From the NCBI RefSeq assembly GCF_021083305.1, contig NZ_JAJFAY010000003.1:248001-312000 (forward strand): 64,000 nucleotides of DNA, written 5' to 3'. Under the pieces are notes generated by a model. The model was not told the origin of the DNA and did not search any database. It saw nothing but the letters and a program-made list of their open reading frames with translations. The position numbers were made by a program, and so were the translations under genes. This document shows positions 17,992 to 26,509 of the stretch, in pieces. This DNA is from Haladaptatus sp. DYF46 (GTDB lineage Archaea > Halobacteriota > Halobacteria > Halobacteriales > Haladaptataceae). How positions within the stretch are numbered: the first letter of the stretch is position 1; every line of letters begins with the position of its first letter.

Positions 17992-18150
17992 ATGACCACG
18001 GAGTGCCGCCGACTCACCGACCACGACAGCCTTTTCGCCGGTATCGACGTTTGGAACCGCGCCAATCCCGATTTTTCCATTCCCGACGGACTGGTCGCAC
18101 AGAACGTTTTCGCCCCGTTCGACGGCGTCGACGGGGAGGAGACGGCGTGA
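17992..18150 (+). CDS. Unrecognised 52-residue protein coupled to AnmK
   Basis: The frame begins MTTECRRLTDHDSLFAGIDV and ends FAPFDGVDGEETA. Its stop codon overlaps the GTG start of anmK (GTGA), and a TATA element plus GGAGGG precede its ATG, which together argue for real translation and coupling. No domain, membrane segment or metal motif is seen; it contains a single Cys. It could instead be the eroded C-terminus of a larger gene. Function not assigned. Confidence 0.5.
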   Translation: MTTECRRLTDHDSLFAGIDVWNRANPDFSIPDGLVAQNVFAPFDGVDGEETA

Positions 18151-19319
18151 TCGAACGCGTCGTCGTCGGCCTCATGTCGGGCACGTCGCTCGACGGCGTC
18201 GATGCGGCCTGCTGTCTGATTCGACGGGACGGGAAGACGATACGCGACTACGACGTGACCGTCGAGTCGTTCGTCACGCGCGAGTACGACCCGGACTTCC
18301 GCGAGCGACTCGAACGCGTGTGTTCCGACGGCGGAACCGTCGCCGAGGCGTGTCGGTTGAACGTCGAACTCGGGGCGGTGTTCGCGGACGCGGCGGTGGC
18401 GGCGGCGTCGGCCGCGAACCGCGAACTCGCGACCGTAGACGCGATCGGTTCGCATGGACAAACGGTTCGCCACGAACCGGAACCCCGATCGCTGCCGGTG
18501 GGCGACGAGCGACGTCGTTCGACGCTCCAAATCGGGGACGGAAGCTACATCGCCGAGCGAACGGGCGTCACGACGGTCGCCGACTTCCGGACCGCGGACG
18601 TCGCAGTGGGTGGCCACGGCGCACCGCTCGTCCCGTTCGCGGACCTTGCCCTCCTCGCAGACGACGAGTCCTTCCGTGTCGCACAAAACATCGGCGGCAT
18701 CGGGAACTGCACCGCGTTGCCGCCCGGTGCGGGGCGCGACGACGTGACCGCATTCGACACGGGGCCGGGGAACATGGTCATCGACGGCGTCGTGGAACTC
18801 CTGACGGGTGGCGAGCGGACCTACGACCGAGACGGCCGCATGGCCCGCGAAGGAACGGTCGACGAAGATGTTCTCGAAGATGCATTGGACGAGGCGTACT
18901 TCCGTGCCGAGCCACCGAAGTCCACCGGCCGGGAGCAGTTCGGTCGCGGATATGCGCGGGAGTTCGTCGCCACCTGCCGGGACCGAAACCGCTCGGATGC
19001 CGACATCGTGGCGACGGCAACGGCGCTGACCGCCCGCTCCATCGCCGACGCGTACGAACGATTCCTTTCCGAGGAACCGGACGAAATCGTCGTCTCCGGC
19101 GGCGGCGCGTACAACGCTACGCTTCTCGACATGCTCGGTGCCGAGGTCGACGCGCCGGTCCGGACCATCGACGAGTACGGCGTCGGAAGCGACACGAAGG
19201 AGGCCGCCGCGTTCGCCCTCCTCGCCGCGGCGGCGTTGGACGGCGTCCCGAACAACGTTCCCGGTGCGACCGGTGCAGACCGCCCGGTCGTCATGGGAAA
19301 ACGCTGCCCGCCGACGTGA
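18147..19319 (+). CDS. anmK: Anhydro-N-acetylmuramic acid kinase
   Basis: Phosphorylates and opens 1,6-anhydro-MurNAc to MurNAc-6-phosphate in bacterial murein recycling. The 390-residue protein has the full family signature: GLMSGTSLDGVDAA at residues 8-21 (ATP site), GSHGQTVRH, LQIGDGSYIAERTGV, TVADFRTADVAVGGHGAPLVP with the catalytic Asp, QNIGGIGN, DTGPGN, PPKSTGREQF and VSGGGAYN. The start is GTG at 18147, giving MIERVVVGLMSG. Archaea lack murein, so a scavenging role or another 1,6-anhydro sugar is likely; levoglucosan kinase belongs to the same family and is the main alternative. Neighbouring NamZ and NagZ favour the muramic acid route. Confidence 0.88.
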   Translation: MIERVVVGLMSGTSLDGVDAACCLIRRDGKTIRDYDVTVESFVTREYDPDFRERLERVCSDGGTVAEACRLNVELGAVFADAAVAAASAANRELATVDAIGSHGQTVRHEPEPRSLPVGDERRRSTLQIGDGSYIAERTGVTTVADFRTADVAVGGHGAPLVPFADLALLADDESFRVAQNIGGIGNCTALPPGAGRDDVTAFDTGPGNMVIDGVVELLTGGERTYDRDGRMAREGTVDEDVLEDALDEAYFRAEPPKSTGREQFGRGYAREFVATCRDRNRSDADIVATATALTARSIADAYERFLSEEPDEIVVSGGGAYNATLLDMLGAEVDAPVRTIDEYGVGSDTKEAAAFALLAAAALDGVPNNVPGATGADRPVVMGKRCPPT

Positions 19320-19867
19320 GAAACCGTTCGCCGACGCTTCTCAAACCGATTTCACGCGTTCGATTCTCCGACGATTCCCGGACCCGCCGCTACTCCACCT
19401 TCGGGTACGTCGAATCGAAGATTGACGAGGAGTCGATCCGCAAGTCCAGTGTGGACGACAATCGTCGTTATCAGCGGTCGAGAAGGGACTTTCGACGGAC
19501 CCGAAACGAACCGCCCATTCACCACGAATATCCATGTTCGTTAACTGGGCACGTGAAACCCGAGCGGCCCGTTCAATCCCCATTACGAAATTAGACCTGT
19601 AACGACCGTCCGATGGTCGTGGAAGACCCTTTCCACCTTTGTTAGTCGTTCTCTCGGCGTTTCCGCGGCCGTTTCGACCCCTCCGAATCCGCTCGTCGTG
19701 GTGAGATGCCACCCTGAACGTTCGGAAGCGGAGTTACACGGGTTTCAGTGGGTTCTTCCCCTCGTTTCGGCTGTGTCGAAACGGGGTAGTCGGTGCGAAA
19801 AGAAGCGGTCGCTCTTCGGCGACACACGACCTGAAACCGAGCAAGGCAGTAGGGAACGGACGGAGAC
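19320..19867. other. Intergenic region between convergent anmK and HAD genes
   Basis: 548 bases between two convergent genes. I see no convincing ORF, RNA gene or repeat. Confidence 0.4.
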
Positions 19868-20548
19868 TTACGCGGCGTCCGCGACGTCGGGAAGCGAACG
19901 GAGGTCCGTGAGCGATTCGACTTCGTAGGTCGGTTCCTCCGGAAGGTCGTACCCTTCACGGTGGGGGCGGCGGATGAACGCGGAATCGAGACCCGCACGA
20001 TGGGCGGCACGAACGTCACAGGCGCTATCGCCGACGTAGAGGCCGTCGTTCACGTCGAGGTCGGCCATCGCTTGCTCGATGTAGTAGGTCTCGGGTTTGG
20101 TCTGCTCGAAGCCCGCTACCGTCGGTTCGCGGCCGTACACCGTCTCAAAGAGGTGGTCGAAGTCGAAGCGATCGAGCATGTACTCGACGGTGGTGTGTTG
20201 GTTGCTGCTGACGACGCCCATGTCGTGGTTGGCGGCGAGGTCCGGGAGGACCGCACAGTCGTCGTAGGGAACCCGCTCGCCGCGGTCCATCATCCGGGAT
20301 TGGAGGCGCGACGAGTTCGCCTCGCGCTCGGCCCAGAACCGCTCGAAATCGACGCCGTGGTCGTCGCACACTACCCGCATCCCCTCCACCGTCGCACCGG
20401 CGATGAAGGCATCGACGTCGGCGTCGTCGGGCGACAGGTCGAACGCGTCGAACGTCTCCACGACGGCCTGTCGGTAAACCGTCGGGTGGTCGGGATGGAA
20501 GGCGAGAAGGACGCCGTCCACGTCGAACAACAGCGAATCGTAGGTCAT
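19868..20548 (-). CDS. HAD-superfamily hydrolase
   Basis: Probable phosphatase, 226 residues from the ATG at 20548. HAD motif I is FDVDGVL near the N-terminus (Asp nucleophile and acid/base), motif II is VSSNQHT, a Lys follows in EQTKPETYY, and motif IV is YVGDSACDVRAA. The cap lies between motifs I and II. This is the phosphoglycolate phosphatase-like subgroup. In this neighbourhood it could act on a sugar phosphate, including MurNAc-6-phosphate as the unrelated-context bacterial MupP does, but this is speculation. Divergent from the serine hydrolase gene. Confidence 0.85.
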   Translation of the reverse strand: MTYDSLLFDVDGVLLAFHPDHPTVYRQAVVETFDAFDLSPDDADVDAFIAGATVEGMRVVCDDHGVDFERFWAEREANSSRLQSRMMDRGERVPYDDCAVLPDLAANHDMGVVSSNQHTTVEYMLDRFDFDHLFETVYGREPTVAGFEQTKPETYYIEQAMADLDVNDGLYVGDSACDVRAAHRAGLDSAFIRRPHREGYDLPEEPTYEVESLTDLRSLPDVADAA

Positions 20549-20641
20549 GCGTGATGCCTTGAGTCGGAAACGACAAATAGGTTGTTCACCGCGGGAGGAC
20601 GACGAAGGGACTAAGACGGTTCGCCTCCCTCGTTCAGCGGA

Positions 20642-21688
20642 ATGAGACAGTCGAACGGAGATTCGTCGCTCGAAGCGGTTCTCGCCCGGGGGTTGGAGGA
20701 AGGGGCGTATCCCGGTGCCGTGGCGGCGGTCGGAACGGCGGACGGAATCGAGTCGGTCGGCGTCGTCGGCGAACGCGACCCCGAGCGCGGCGAGGCGATG
20801 ACCCGCGAGACGGTTTTCGACGGCGCGTCGTTGACGAAACCCGTCGTGACGGCGACGACGGCGCTGGCGTTGGTCGAGGCGGGTGAAATCACGCTCTCGG
20901 ACGAACTCCGACGACACGTCCCGTCCCTCGACGGGTATCGACGCGGCGAGGTGCGACTCCTCGACCTGCTAACTCACACTTCCGGCTTTCAGCCGTACGC
21001 GTTCTCGGAGTCGTGGGAGTCGCCGAGCGACGTGTTGGAGGGGCTTCGAAACCGTTCGATACTCGAAGCCGAACCCGGCAGTCGAAACGAGTACAGTTGC
21101 CTCAACTTCGTTCATCTGGCCGAGGCGCTTCGCGGGGCGACGGACGCCTCGCTCGGCGAACTCGCAGAATGGTACGTGTTCGGCCCCGCCGGAATGGAGT
21201 CCTCCGGACTCGGACCACTCGCCGATACCTCGAACGTCGCCGCGACCTACGACCACGAGTACCGTGACCGCGTCCTCCGCGGAGAGGTCCACGACCCGCT
21301 CGGATGGGCGATGAACGGCCAGAGCGGGAATGCTGGCCTGTTCACGACGGTCGACGACCTCGCGGCGTTCGCGCGGGCGTACCTCGCCGCCGACGGGGGG
21401 CTCCTCTCTCCGGCGACAATCGAGCGGCTACAGGACGACTGGTTATCGGACCACGCCACCCGCCACAGCCTCGGGTGGCGACTCGCCGACGAAACATACC
21501 CCGCGCCGAACTGGTCGCGGGTCGGACTCGGTCACACGGGTTACACCGGTACGTCGCTGTGGCTCGACCACGCCCGCGACCGGTTCGCCGTCCTGCTCAC
21601 GAATCAGGTGTACGAGGGAAAGGGGACCGGCCTCATCCGCTTCCGCGAGCGGTTCCACGCGATGGTCGCCGCCGGACGCTTCGACTGA
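20642..21688 (+). CDS. AmiE/YbbE-like serine hydrolase (beta-lactamase family)
   Basis: Beta-lactamase/penicillin-binding fold hydrolase of 348 residues. The active-site Ser-x-x-Lys is S63-LT-K66 (DGASLTKPVV), Tyr151 lies in EYSCLNF, and HTG is at 298-300. The segment GEVHDPLGWAMNGQSGNAGLFTTVDDLAAFA resembles the B. subtilis YbbE (AmiE) group, an N-acetylmuramoyl-L-alanine amidase encoded next to NamZ and NagZ there. No signal peptide, so cytoplasmic. By this parallel it may strip peptides from MurNAc; D-aminopeptidase or esterase are alternatives. It shares a divergent promoter region with the HAD gene. Confidence 0.75.
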   Translation: MRQSNGDSSLEAVLARGLEEGAYPGAVAAVGTADGIESVGVVGERDPERGEAMTRETVFDGASLTKPVVTATTALALVEAGEITLSDELRRHVPSLDGYRRGEVRLLDLLTHTSGFQPYAFSESWESPSDVLEGLRNRSILEAEPGSRNEYSCLNFVHLAEALRGATDASLGELAEWYVFGPAGMESSGLGPLADTSNVAATYDHEYRDRVLRGEVHDPLGWAMNGQSGNAGLFTTVDDLAAFARAYLAADGGLLSPATIERLQDDWLSDHATRHSLGWRLADETYPAPNWSRVGLGHTGYTGTSLWLDHARDRFAVLLTNQVYEGKGTGLIRFRERFHAMVAAGRFD

Positions 21689-21720
21689 GCCGATTTTCTA
21701 CTCATGCCCCTATCGGGGAA

Positions 21721-21729
21721 TATTTATTA
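21721..21729 (+). promoter_or_regulatory. TATA element before the second TIM-barrel gene
   Basis: TATTTATTA, about 27 bases upstream of the ATG at 21752, consistent with a leaderless transcript and with that start choice. Confidence 0.5.
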
Positions 21730-21751
21730 CACGGCGCGAACGTTGGCTGGT

Positions 21752-22927
21752 ATGGTCGCAGTCTGGAGCTATCCGTGGCGTCTGCTCGCACGATCGCCCG
21801 ACACGACGAGGAGGGAACTCGCCGAACTGGGCGTGACGAGCGTCACCGTCGCCGCGCACTACCACTCCATCCGAACGCTCGACCCGCGTTCTCCCGACGA
21901 TCTGTTCGAATCGTACGAAGGCGGCTGCTACTTCCGACCCGACCCGGAGCGGTTCGCCGACACGCCGATCGACCCGCCGGTGAACGAAACCAGCGGCCAC
22001 TCCGACCCGTTCGGGGCCGTCGTCGAACGGTTGACCGAGGCGGGTATCGACGTGACCGCGTGGCTGGTCTGTTTCCACAACTCGAACCTCGGCACGTCGA
22101 ACCCCGAGTACCGCATCGAAAGCGCGTTCGGCGACGCTCACGACCACGCGTTCTGTCCGTCCCATCCCGAGGTACACGCATACTTCGAGGACGTCGTGCG
22201 CTCGCTGGCCGACTACGACATTGCGGCCGTCAACCTCGAATCGCTCGGCTTTCCGAGCGCGTTTCACCCCCACGGATCCACGTTCGGCCACGCGAAAAAT
22301 CAGGTCGTCCGCGGCAAACACGAGGAAATCCTCCTCTCGCAGTGTTTCTGTTCGGCCTGCGAAAAGCGAGCGGCGAGTCACGAAGTCGATTTCGACCGCG
22401 CTCGGAACGTCGTCCGGTCGCTCGCCCGCGACGTGCTTCGAACGCCGACGCCGGAAGTCGAATCGCTGGAGCGCCTCGTCGAGGAACGTCCCGTCCTCGC
22501 CGACCTCTTCGAGTTCCGCGCGTCGGTCATCGACGCGTTCCTCGAACGCATCGCGGCGGCCAGCGGCGACGTCGCGTTGACCTACTCGGCGTCGGACGGC
22601 CTCGGCCGCGAACCGAACGACGGGTGGCCCGCTGGCGTCGTCCTCGACCGCGTCAGCAATCATCTCGACCGTATCGTCGCGCTCTGTTACACCGACGACC
22701 GTGACCTCGCACGGCGTCGCGTTCGTGCGTATCGGGACGCCGTCGACATGCCGGTCGACGTCGGAGTCACCCTCGACCCCGGCGTCCTCGGGACCGAAGC
22801 GGAGTGGCGGCGGTTCGTGGGGGAAGTCGGCGGTCTCGGCGACGAACTCCACGTCTACAACCACGCGCTGCTGAGCGAGGACCACCTCGACTGGTTCGAC
22901 GTCGCCGTCGCACCTGCGAACGATTGA
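21752..22927 (+). CDS. Putative TIM-barrel glycosidase-like protein
   Basis: Unassigned 391-residue protein starting MVAVWSYPWRLLARSPD. The pattern of strands ending in TVAAHYH, TAWLVCFHNSN, AAVNLESLGF, DVALTYSAS, RIVALCYTDD and VDVGVTLDPG suggests a (beta/alpha)8 barrel, with Glu in NLESLG and Asp in CYTDD as candidate catalytic residues. A Cys-rich insert (SQCFCSACEKRAASHEVDF) parallels the CxxC insert of the protein at 5599-6603. No signal peptide. It lies between the AmiE-like and NamZ genes, all on the plus strand, so a role in sugar release or modification in the same pathway is plausible. Confidence 0.6.
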   Translation: MVAVWSYPWRLLARSPDTTRRELAELGVTSVTVAAHYHSIRTLDPRSPDDLFESYEGGCYFRPDPERFADTPIDPPVNETSGHSDPFGAVVERLTEAGIDVTAWLVCFHNSNLGTSNPEYRIESAFGDAHDHAFCPSHPEVHAYFEDVVRSLADYDIAAVNLESLGFPSAFHPHGSTFGHAKNQVVRGKHEEILLSQCFCSACEKRAASHEVDFDRARNVVRSLARDVLRTPTPEVESLERLVEERPVLADLFEFRASVIDAFLERIAAASGDVALTYSASDGLGREPNDGWPAGVVLDRVSNHLDRIVALCYTDDRDLARRRVRAYRDAVDMPVDVGVTLDPGVLGTEAEWRRFVGEVGGLGDELHVYNHALLSEDHLDWFDVAVAPAND

Positions 22928-22995
22928 GCGAACCGGCAGCAGTACGTGTCCCCGTCCCCTCCCGCCCCCGACAGATAATCGCACGCCACATGGGG

Positions 22996-23005
22996 TTTTT
23001 TAAGG
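22996..23005 (+). promoter_or_regulatory. TATA element of the namZ-nagZ operon
   Basis: TTTTTTAAGG, centred about 26 bases before the namZ ATG at 23027. Suggests a promoter for the two-gene unit separate from the upstream gene. Confidence 0.5.
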
Positions 23006-23026
23006 GGATAACGCATTGCCGAAGAT

Positions 23027-24193
23027 ATGGCAACACTCGGCGTAGAACGGTTGCTGAACGACCGTTCCGAGACGGTCGAGGGCGAGCGACTGGGACTCAT
23101 CACGAACCCGTCGGGAACCGACAGCAACCTCAACACGACGATAGACCTGCTCGATGCCCGCGAGGAGTTCGACCTCCGCAAGCTCTTCGGGCCGGAACAC
23201 GGGCTTCGGGGCGACGCACAGGCGGGCGTAAAGGTCGAAGACAGCACCGACGAGCGCACCGGCCTTCCGGTGAAGAGCCTCTACGGGGAACAGAAACGGC
23301 TGACGCCGGAGATGATGGACGGCGTCGACACCGTCATCTACGACATGCAGGACGTCGGCTGTCGGTTTTACACGCTCATCTACACGCTGGGGTATGCGCT
23401 GAAAGGCGTCGCTGAAGCGGACAAACGGATGGTCGTCCTCGACCGACCGAATCCGATTTCACCGCTTCCCGTCGCGGGCAACCGAATCGGCGACGACGTG
23501 GCCTCGTTCGTCGGCGCGTACGAACTCCCCGTGGTCCACGGGATGACCGTGGGCGAACTGGCGACGTACTTCAACGGCGAATTCGACGTGGGGGCAGATG
23601 TGGAAGTCGTCGAGATGCGCGACTGGTCGCGGACGGACTGGTTTTCCGACACCGACCTGCCGTGGGTGTACCCGTCGCCGAACATGCCGACGCCGGGAAC
23701 GGCGACGCTGTACCCCGGCATGTGCTTTTTCGAGGGAACGAACCTCTCGGAGGGACGCGGGACGACGAAGCCGTTCGAACTCGTCGGCGCGCCGTGGATA
23801 GACGCGGACGACTGGGCGGCGGAGCTTTCGAATCAAGGACTGGACGGCGTCGCCTTCCGTCCGGCGTACTTCTCGCCGACGTTCTCGAAACACGAACGCG
23901 AGAACGTGACCGGCGTCCAGATTCACGTCCTCGACCGGGACGCCATCGACCCCGTGACGGTGGGTCTGACGGTCCTCGCCTCGGCGTTCACGGCGTCCGA
24001 CGACTGCGAGTGGATAGTCTACGACGGCGATTACTTCATCGACAAGTTGGCTGGAGGAAGCTACCTCCGCGAGACGATAGACGCCGCGGACGCCTCGGCG
24101 GAACCGCGGGAAATCGCCGACACCATCGTCGGCAGTTGGGAGGGGGACCGAACCGAGTTCCTCGACGTTCGGGCGGAGTACCTACGGTACTGA
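23027..24193 (+). CDS. namZ: Exo-beta-N-acetylmuramidase NamZ (DUF1343, GH171)
   Basis: Family known to release MurNAc from the non-reducing end of murein fragments. The 388 residues contain the DUF1343 landmarks in order: GLITNPSG (23-30), FGPEHGLRG (54-62), YDMQDVGCRFYT (105-116), VLDRPNP (137-143), PSPNMPT (216-222) and EGTNLSEGRGT (236-246), with FSPTFSKHERENVTGVQIHV further on. Bacterial members are usually exported; this one has no signal peptide, so it would act in the cytoplasm after import. Its stop lies 4 bases before the nagZ ATG. The substrate in a murein-less organism would have to come from bacteria or be a related glycan. Confidence 0.88.
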   Translation: MATLGVERLLNDRSETVEGERLGLITNPSGTDSNLNTTIDLLDAREEFDLRKLFGPEHGLRGDAQAGVKVEDSTDERTGLPVKSLYGEQKRLTPEMMDGVDTVIYDMQDVGCRFYTLIYTLGYALKGVAEADKRMVVLDRPNPISPLPVAGNRIGDDVASFVGAYELPVVHGMTVGELATYFNGEFDVGADVEVVEMRDWSRTDWFSDTDLPWVYPSPNMPTPGTATLYPGMCFFEGTNLSEGRGTTKPFELVGAPWIDADDWAAELSNQGLDGVAFRPAYFSPTFSKHERENVTGVQIHVLDRDAIDPVTVGLTVLASAFTASDDCEWIVYDGDYFIDKLAGGSYLRETIDAADASAEPREIADTIVGSWEGDRTEFLDVRAEYLRY

Positions 24194-24197
24194 TATC

Positions 24198-25829
24198 ATG
24201 AGTTCGACAACAGAACCGGAGTCGGCGGAATCGACGAATCCGCCGGCCTCCCCGACGGATATAGAAGCGGACGTTTCGTCCCTGTCGCTTTCCGAAAAGG
24301 TCGGCCAGTTGTTCGTGGCCGGGTTCGACGGAACGACGCCGACCGAGGAGATAGCGACGCTCGTCTCCGAGCGCCACCTCGGCGGCGTCATCTACTTCAG
24401 CCGGAACGTCGAATCGCCGGACCAGCTCCGGACCCTCTCACGCACGCTGCAAGGGTTCGTTCCGGACGGGAAGCCGCCGCTGTTCCTGTCCATCGACCAA
24501 GAAGGGGGCCGGGTCGCACGCCTCTCGTGGGGGACCGAACTGCCGAGCGCGATGGCGCTGGGTGCGGTCGACGACCCGGACCTCGCTTTCCGCGCCGGGA
24601 ACACCGTCGGACAGGAACTGCGCGCGCTCGGCGTCGATATCGACCTCGCACCCGTCCTCGACGTGAACAACAACCCCGACAACCCGGTCATCGGGGTTCG
24701 GTCGTTCGGCGAGCGACCGGACCGAGTCGCGGAACTCGGGTCGGCATTCGCCGAGGGGCTACAGGAATCCGCCGTCGTCGCCTGCGGAAAGCACTTTCCC
24801 GGCCACGGCGACACGGCGGTCGATTCCCACCTCGACCTGCCGGTCATCGACCACGACAGGGAACGCCTCGACGGGGTGGAACTGCGACCCTTCCGCCACG
24901 CCATCGACCGCGGTATCGGGGCCATCATGACGACGCACGTCGCGTTTCCGACCATCACGGACGACCCGAAGCGACCGGCGACGCTCTCCGCGCGCGTCGT
25001 GACGGGACTCCTCCGCGAGGAGTTGGGCTTCGACGGACTGGTCCTCACGGACTGCATGGAGATGAAGGCCATCGCCGACGGGGTTGGAACCGTCGAAGGC
25101 TGTGTGCAGGCGGTCGAAGCGGGCTGTGACCAAATTTTCGTCTCGCACACGCCGACAAAACAGCACGCCGCCATCGACGCCGTCATCGAAGCGGTCGAAT
25201 CGGGGCGGATTTCCGAGGACCACATCGACGCGGCGGTTCGACGCGTCCTCCGCGCCAAGCGGGCGTACGGGGCGGGGTACGTCGCCGACGAGACGGAATG
25301 GGACGAGGCCGCGACGGGGTGTCGGTCCGTCGCGCACGAAATCGCCGAACGCGGCGTCACGCTCGTCCGCGACGAGTCGGGGGAACTTCCCGTCACCGGT
25401 CGCGTTTCCGTCTACGAGTTCGATAGCGGACGGGGGTCGCGCGCCGAGGAGACCACCGACCGAGACGGCGCGTTCGCGTCGGCACTGGCGGCGGCGGGCG
25501 TCGAAGTCGATAGTACCGTCCTCGTGCCGGGTGAGTCGCCGAGCGAAAGCGTCGCCGTCGCAGACCGCTCGACCATAGTCCGCACGTCGGACGCCGTCTC
25601 GAATCCCGACCAAGCGACAGTCGTCGATACCCTTTGGGAGCGGGGCGCGAACCCGATCGTCGTCGCGACTCGGAACCCCTACGACCTCTCCGCGATTCCG
25701 GAAGTCGAGACGTACCTGACGACGTACGACGACACGGCGGCGTCGCTCGCTGCCGCGGTCGAACTGCTGGTCGGAGACCGAACCGCATCCGGTCGGTTGC
25801 CGGTGACGATTCCGGGGAGTAGGGAGTAA
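24198..25829 (+). CDS. nagZ: Beta-N-acetylglucosaminidase NagZ-like (GH3)
   Basis: Removes GlcNAc from the non-reducing end of muropeptides or chitooligosaccharides. The 543-residue protein has a GH3 barrel with the NagZ hallmark KHFPGHGDT (198-206) plus DSH (209-211), the flexible loop carrying the His-Asp general acid/base, and the nucleophile Asp285 in LTDCMEMKAI. FLSIDQEGGRVARL is at about 96-110. A second domain (about 370-543) follows, as in the two-domain Gram-positive NagZ (YbbD). The first 25 residues are hydrophilic and low complexity, not a signal peptide. Four bases after namZ, hence one transcript. This namZ-nagZ pairing mirrors ybbC-ybbD of Bacillus. Confidence 0.9.
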   Translation: MSSTTEPESAESTNPPASPTDIEADVSSLSLSEKVGQLFVAGFDGTTPTEEIATLVSERHLGGVIYFSRNVESPDQLRTLSRTLQGFVPDGKPPLFLSIDQEGGRVARLSWGTELPSAMALGAVDDPDLAFRAGNTVGQELRALGVDIDLAPVLDVNNNPDNPVIGVRSFGERPDRVAELGSAFAEGLQESAVVACGKHFPGHGDTAVDSHLDLPVIDHDRERLDGVELRPFRHAIDRGIGAIMTTHVAFPTITDDPKRPATLSARVVTGLLREELGFDGLVLTDCMEMKAIADGVGTVEGCVQAVEAGCDQIFVSHTPTKQHAAIDAVIEAVESGRISEDHIDAAVRRVLRAKRAYGAGYVADETEWDEAATGCRSVAHEIAERGVTLVRDESGELPVTGRVSVYEFDSGRGSRAEETTDRDGAFASALAAAGVEVDSTVLVPGESPSESVAVADRSTIVRTSDAVSNPDQATVVDTLWERGANPIVVATRNPYDLSAIPEVETYLTTYDDTAASLAAAVELLVGDRTASGRLPVTIPGSRE

Positions 25830-26509
25830 AACTGATTGGTAATACTAACCAGAAATACTGTTCGGAAAACCGACTCAGTAACCTTTTCAGCGTGTTTTTC
25901 AGGAGCCTTCGAAGTTTTACTCTTCAACATTACCTGAGAGTATTACTAAGCGAAAATACTGAGATGGGAGGACGGGAAAGACTCGAAAGCGGAGAGGTTG
26001 CGGCCCTACCGTGTCCGCGAGACGGTTTTCGAGACTCCGACTCATTTGCCCGCCTCCACCACCGAACACCGCGCCAGTATTGTCCTAACGAACCAATATC
26101 GAATGGCAAATACATCATGGAACTTCCGTTCTTCGACGGCCGTATTCTGGGATACATCAATTATCAACGATAGTTCGGTAACTCCGACACTCGTAGTCGG
26201 TGATGTACTCTGAAGTCGTGGAAAAACGCAACCCAATGTGAATTACCAATACCACAGTCATCCGGTTTCTAAGGGTTGTGGCGTATCGCGTTGTCGAGTA
26301 TACGCTCTTCCTTACGATCAATTGTCAGTAAATTTGAAATCCGTCGTTCGTAAACAACGACGGAAACAGTAGAGGAACGCGTCGATTAATATCCCTATAT
26401 TCGTACAATACTCTCGCCGCCGGGATGCGCGATACGTTTCGCTCGTAAGTAGACGCGATTCCACGGATTTGCGCGATACCTTCCCGTTAATTTCGACGTT
26501 CGATGGTCG
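25830..26509. other. AT-richer intergenic region after nagZ
   Basis: 680 bases between convergent nagZ and the IclR gene. No gene is supported. GTAATACT occurs at 25839-25846 and, inverted, exactly 100 bases later at 25939-25946; several other AATACT words are nearby. It may be eroded sequence or a 3' regulatory region. Confidence 0.4.
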
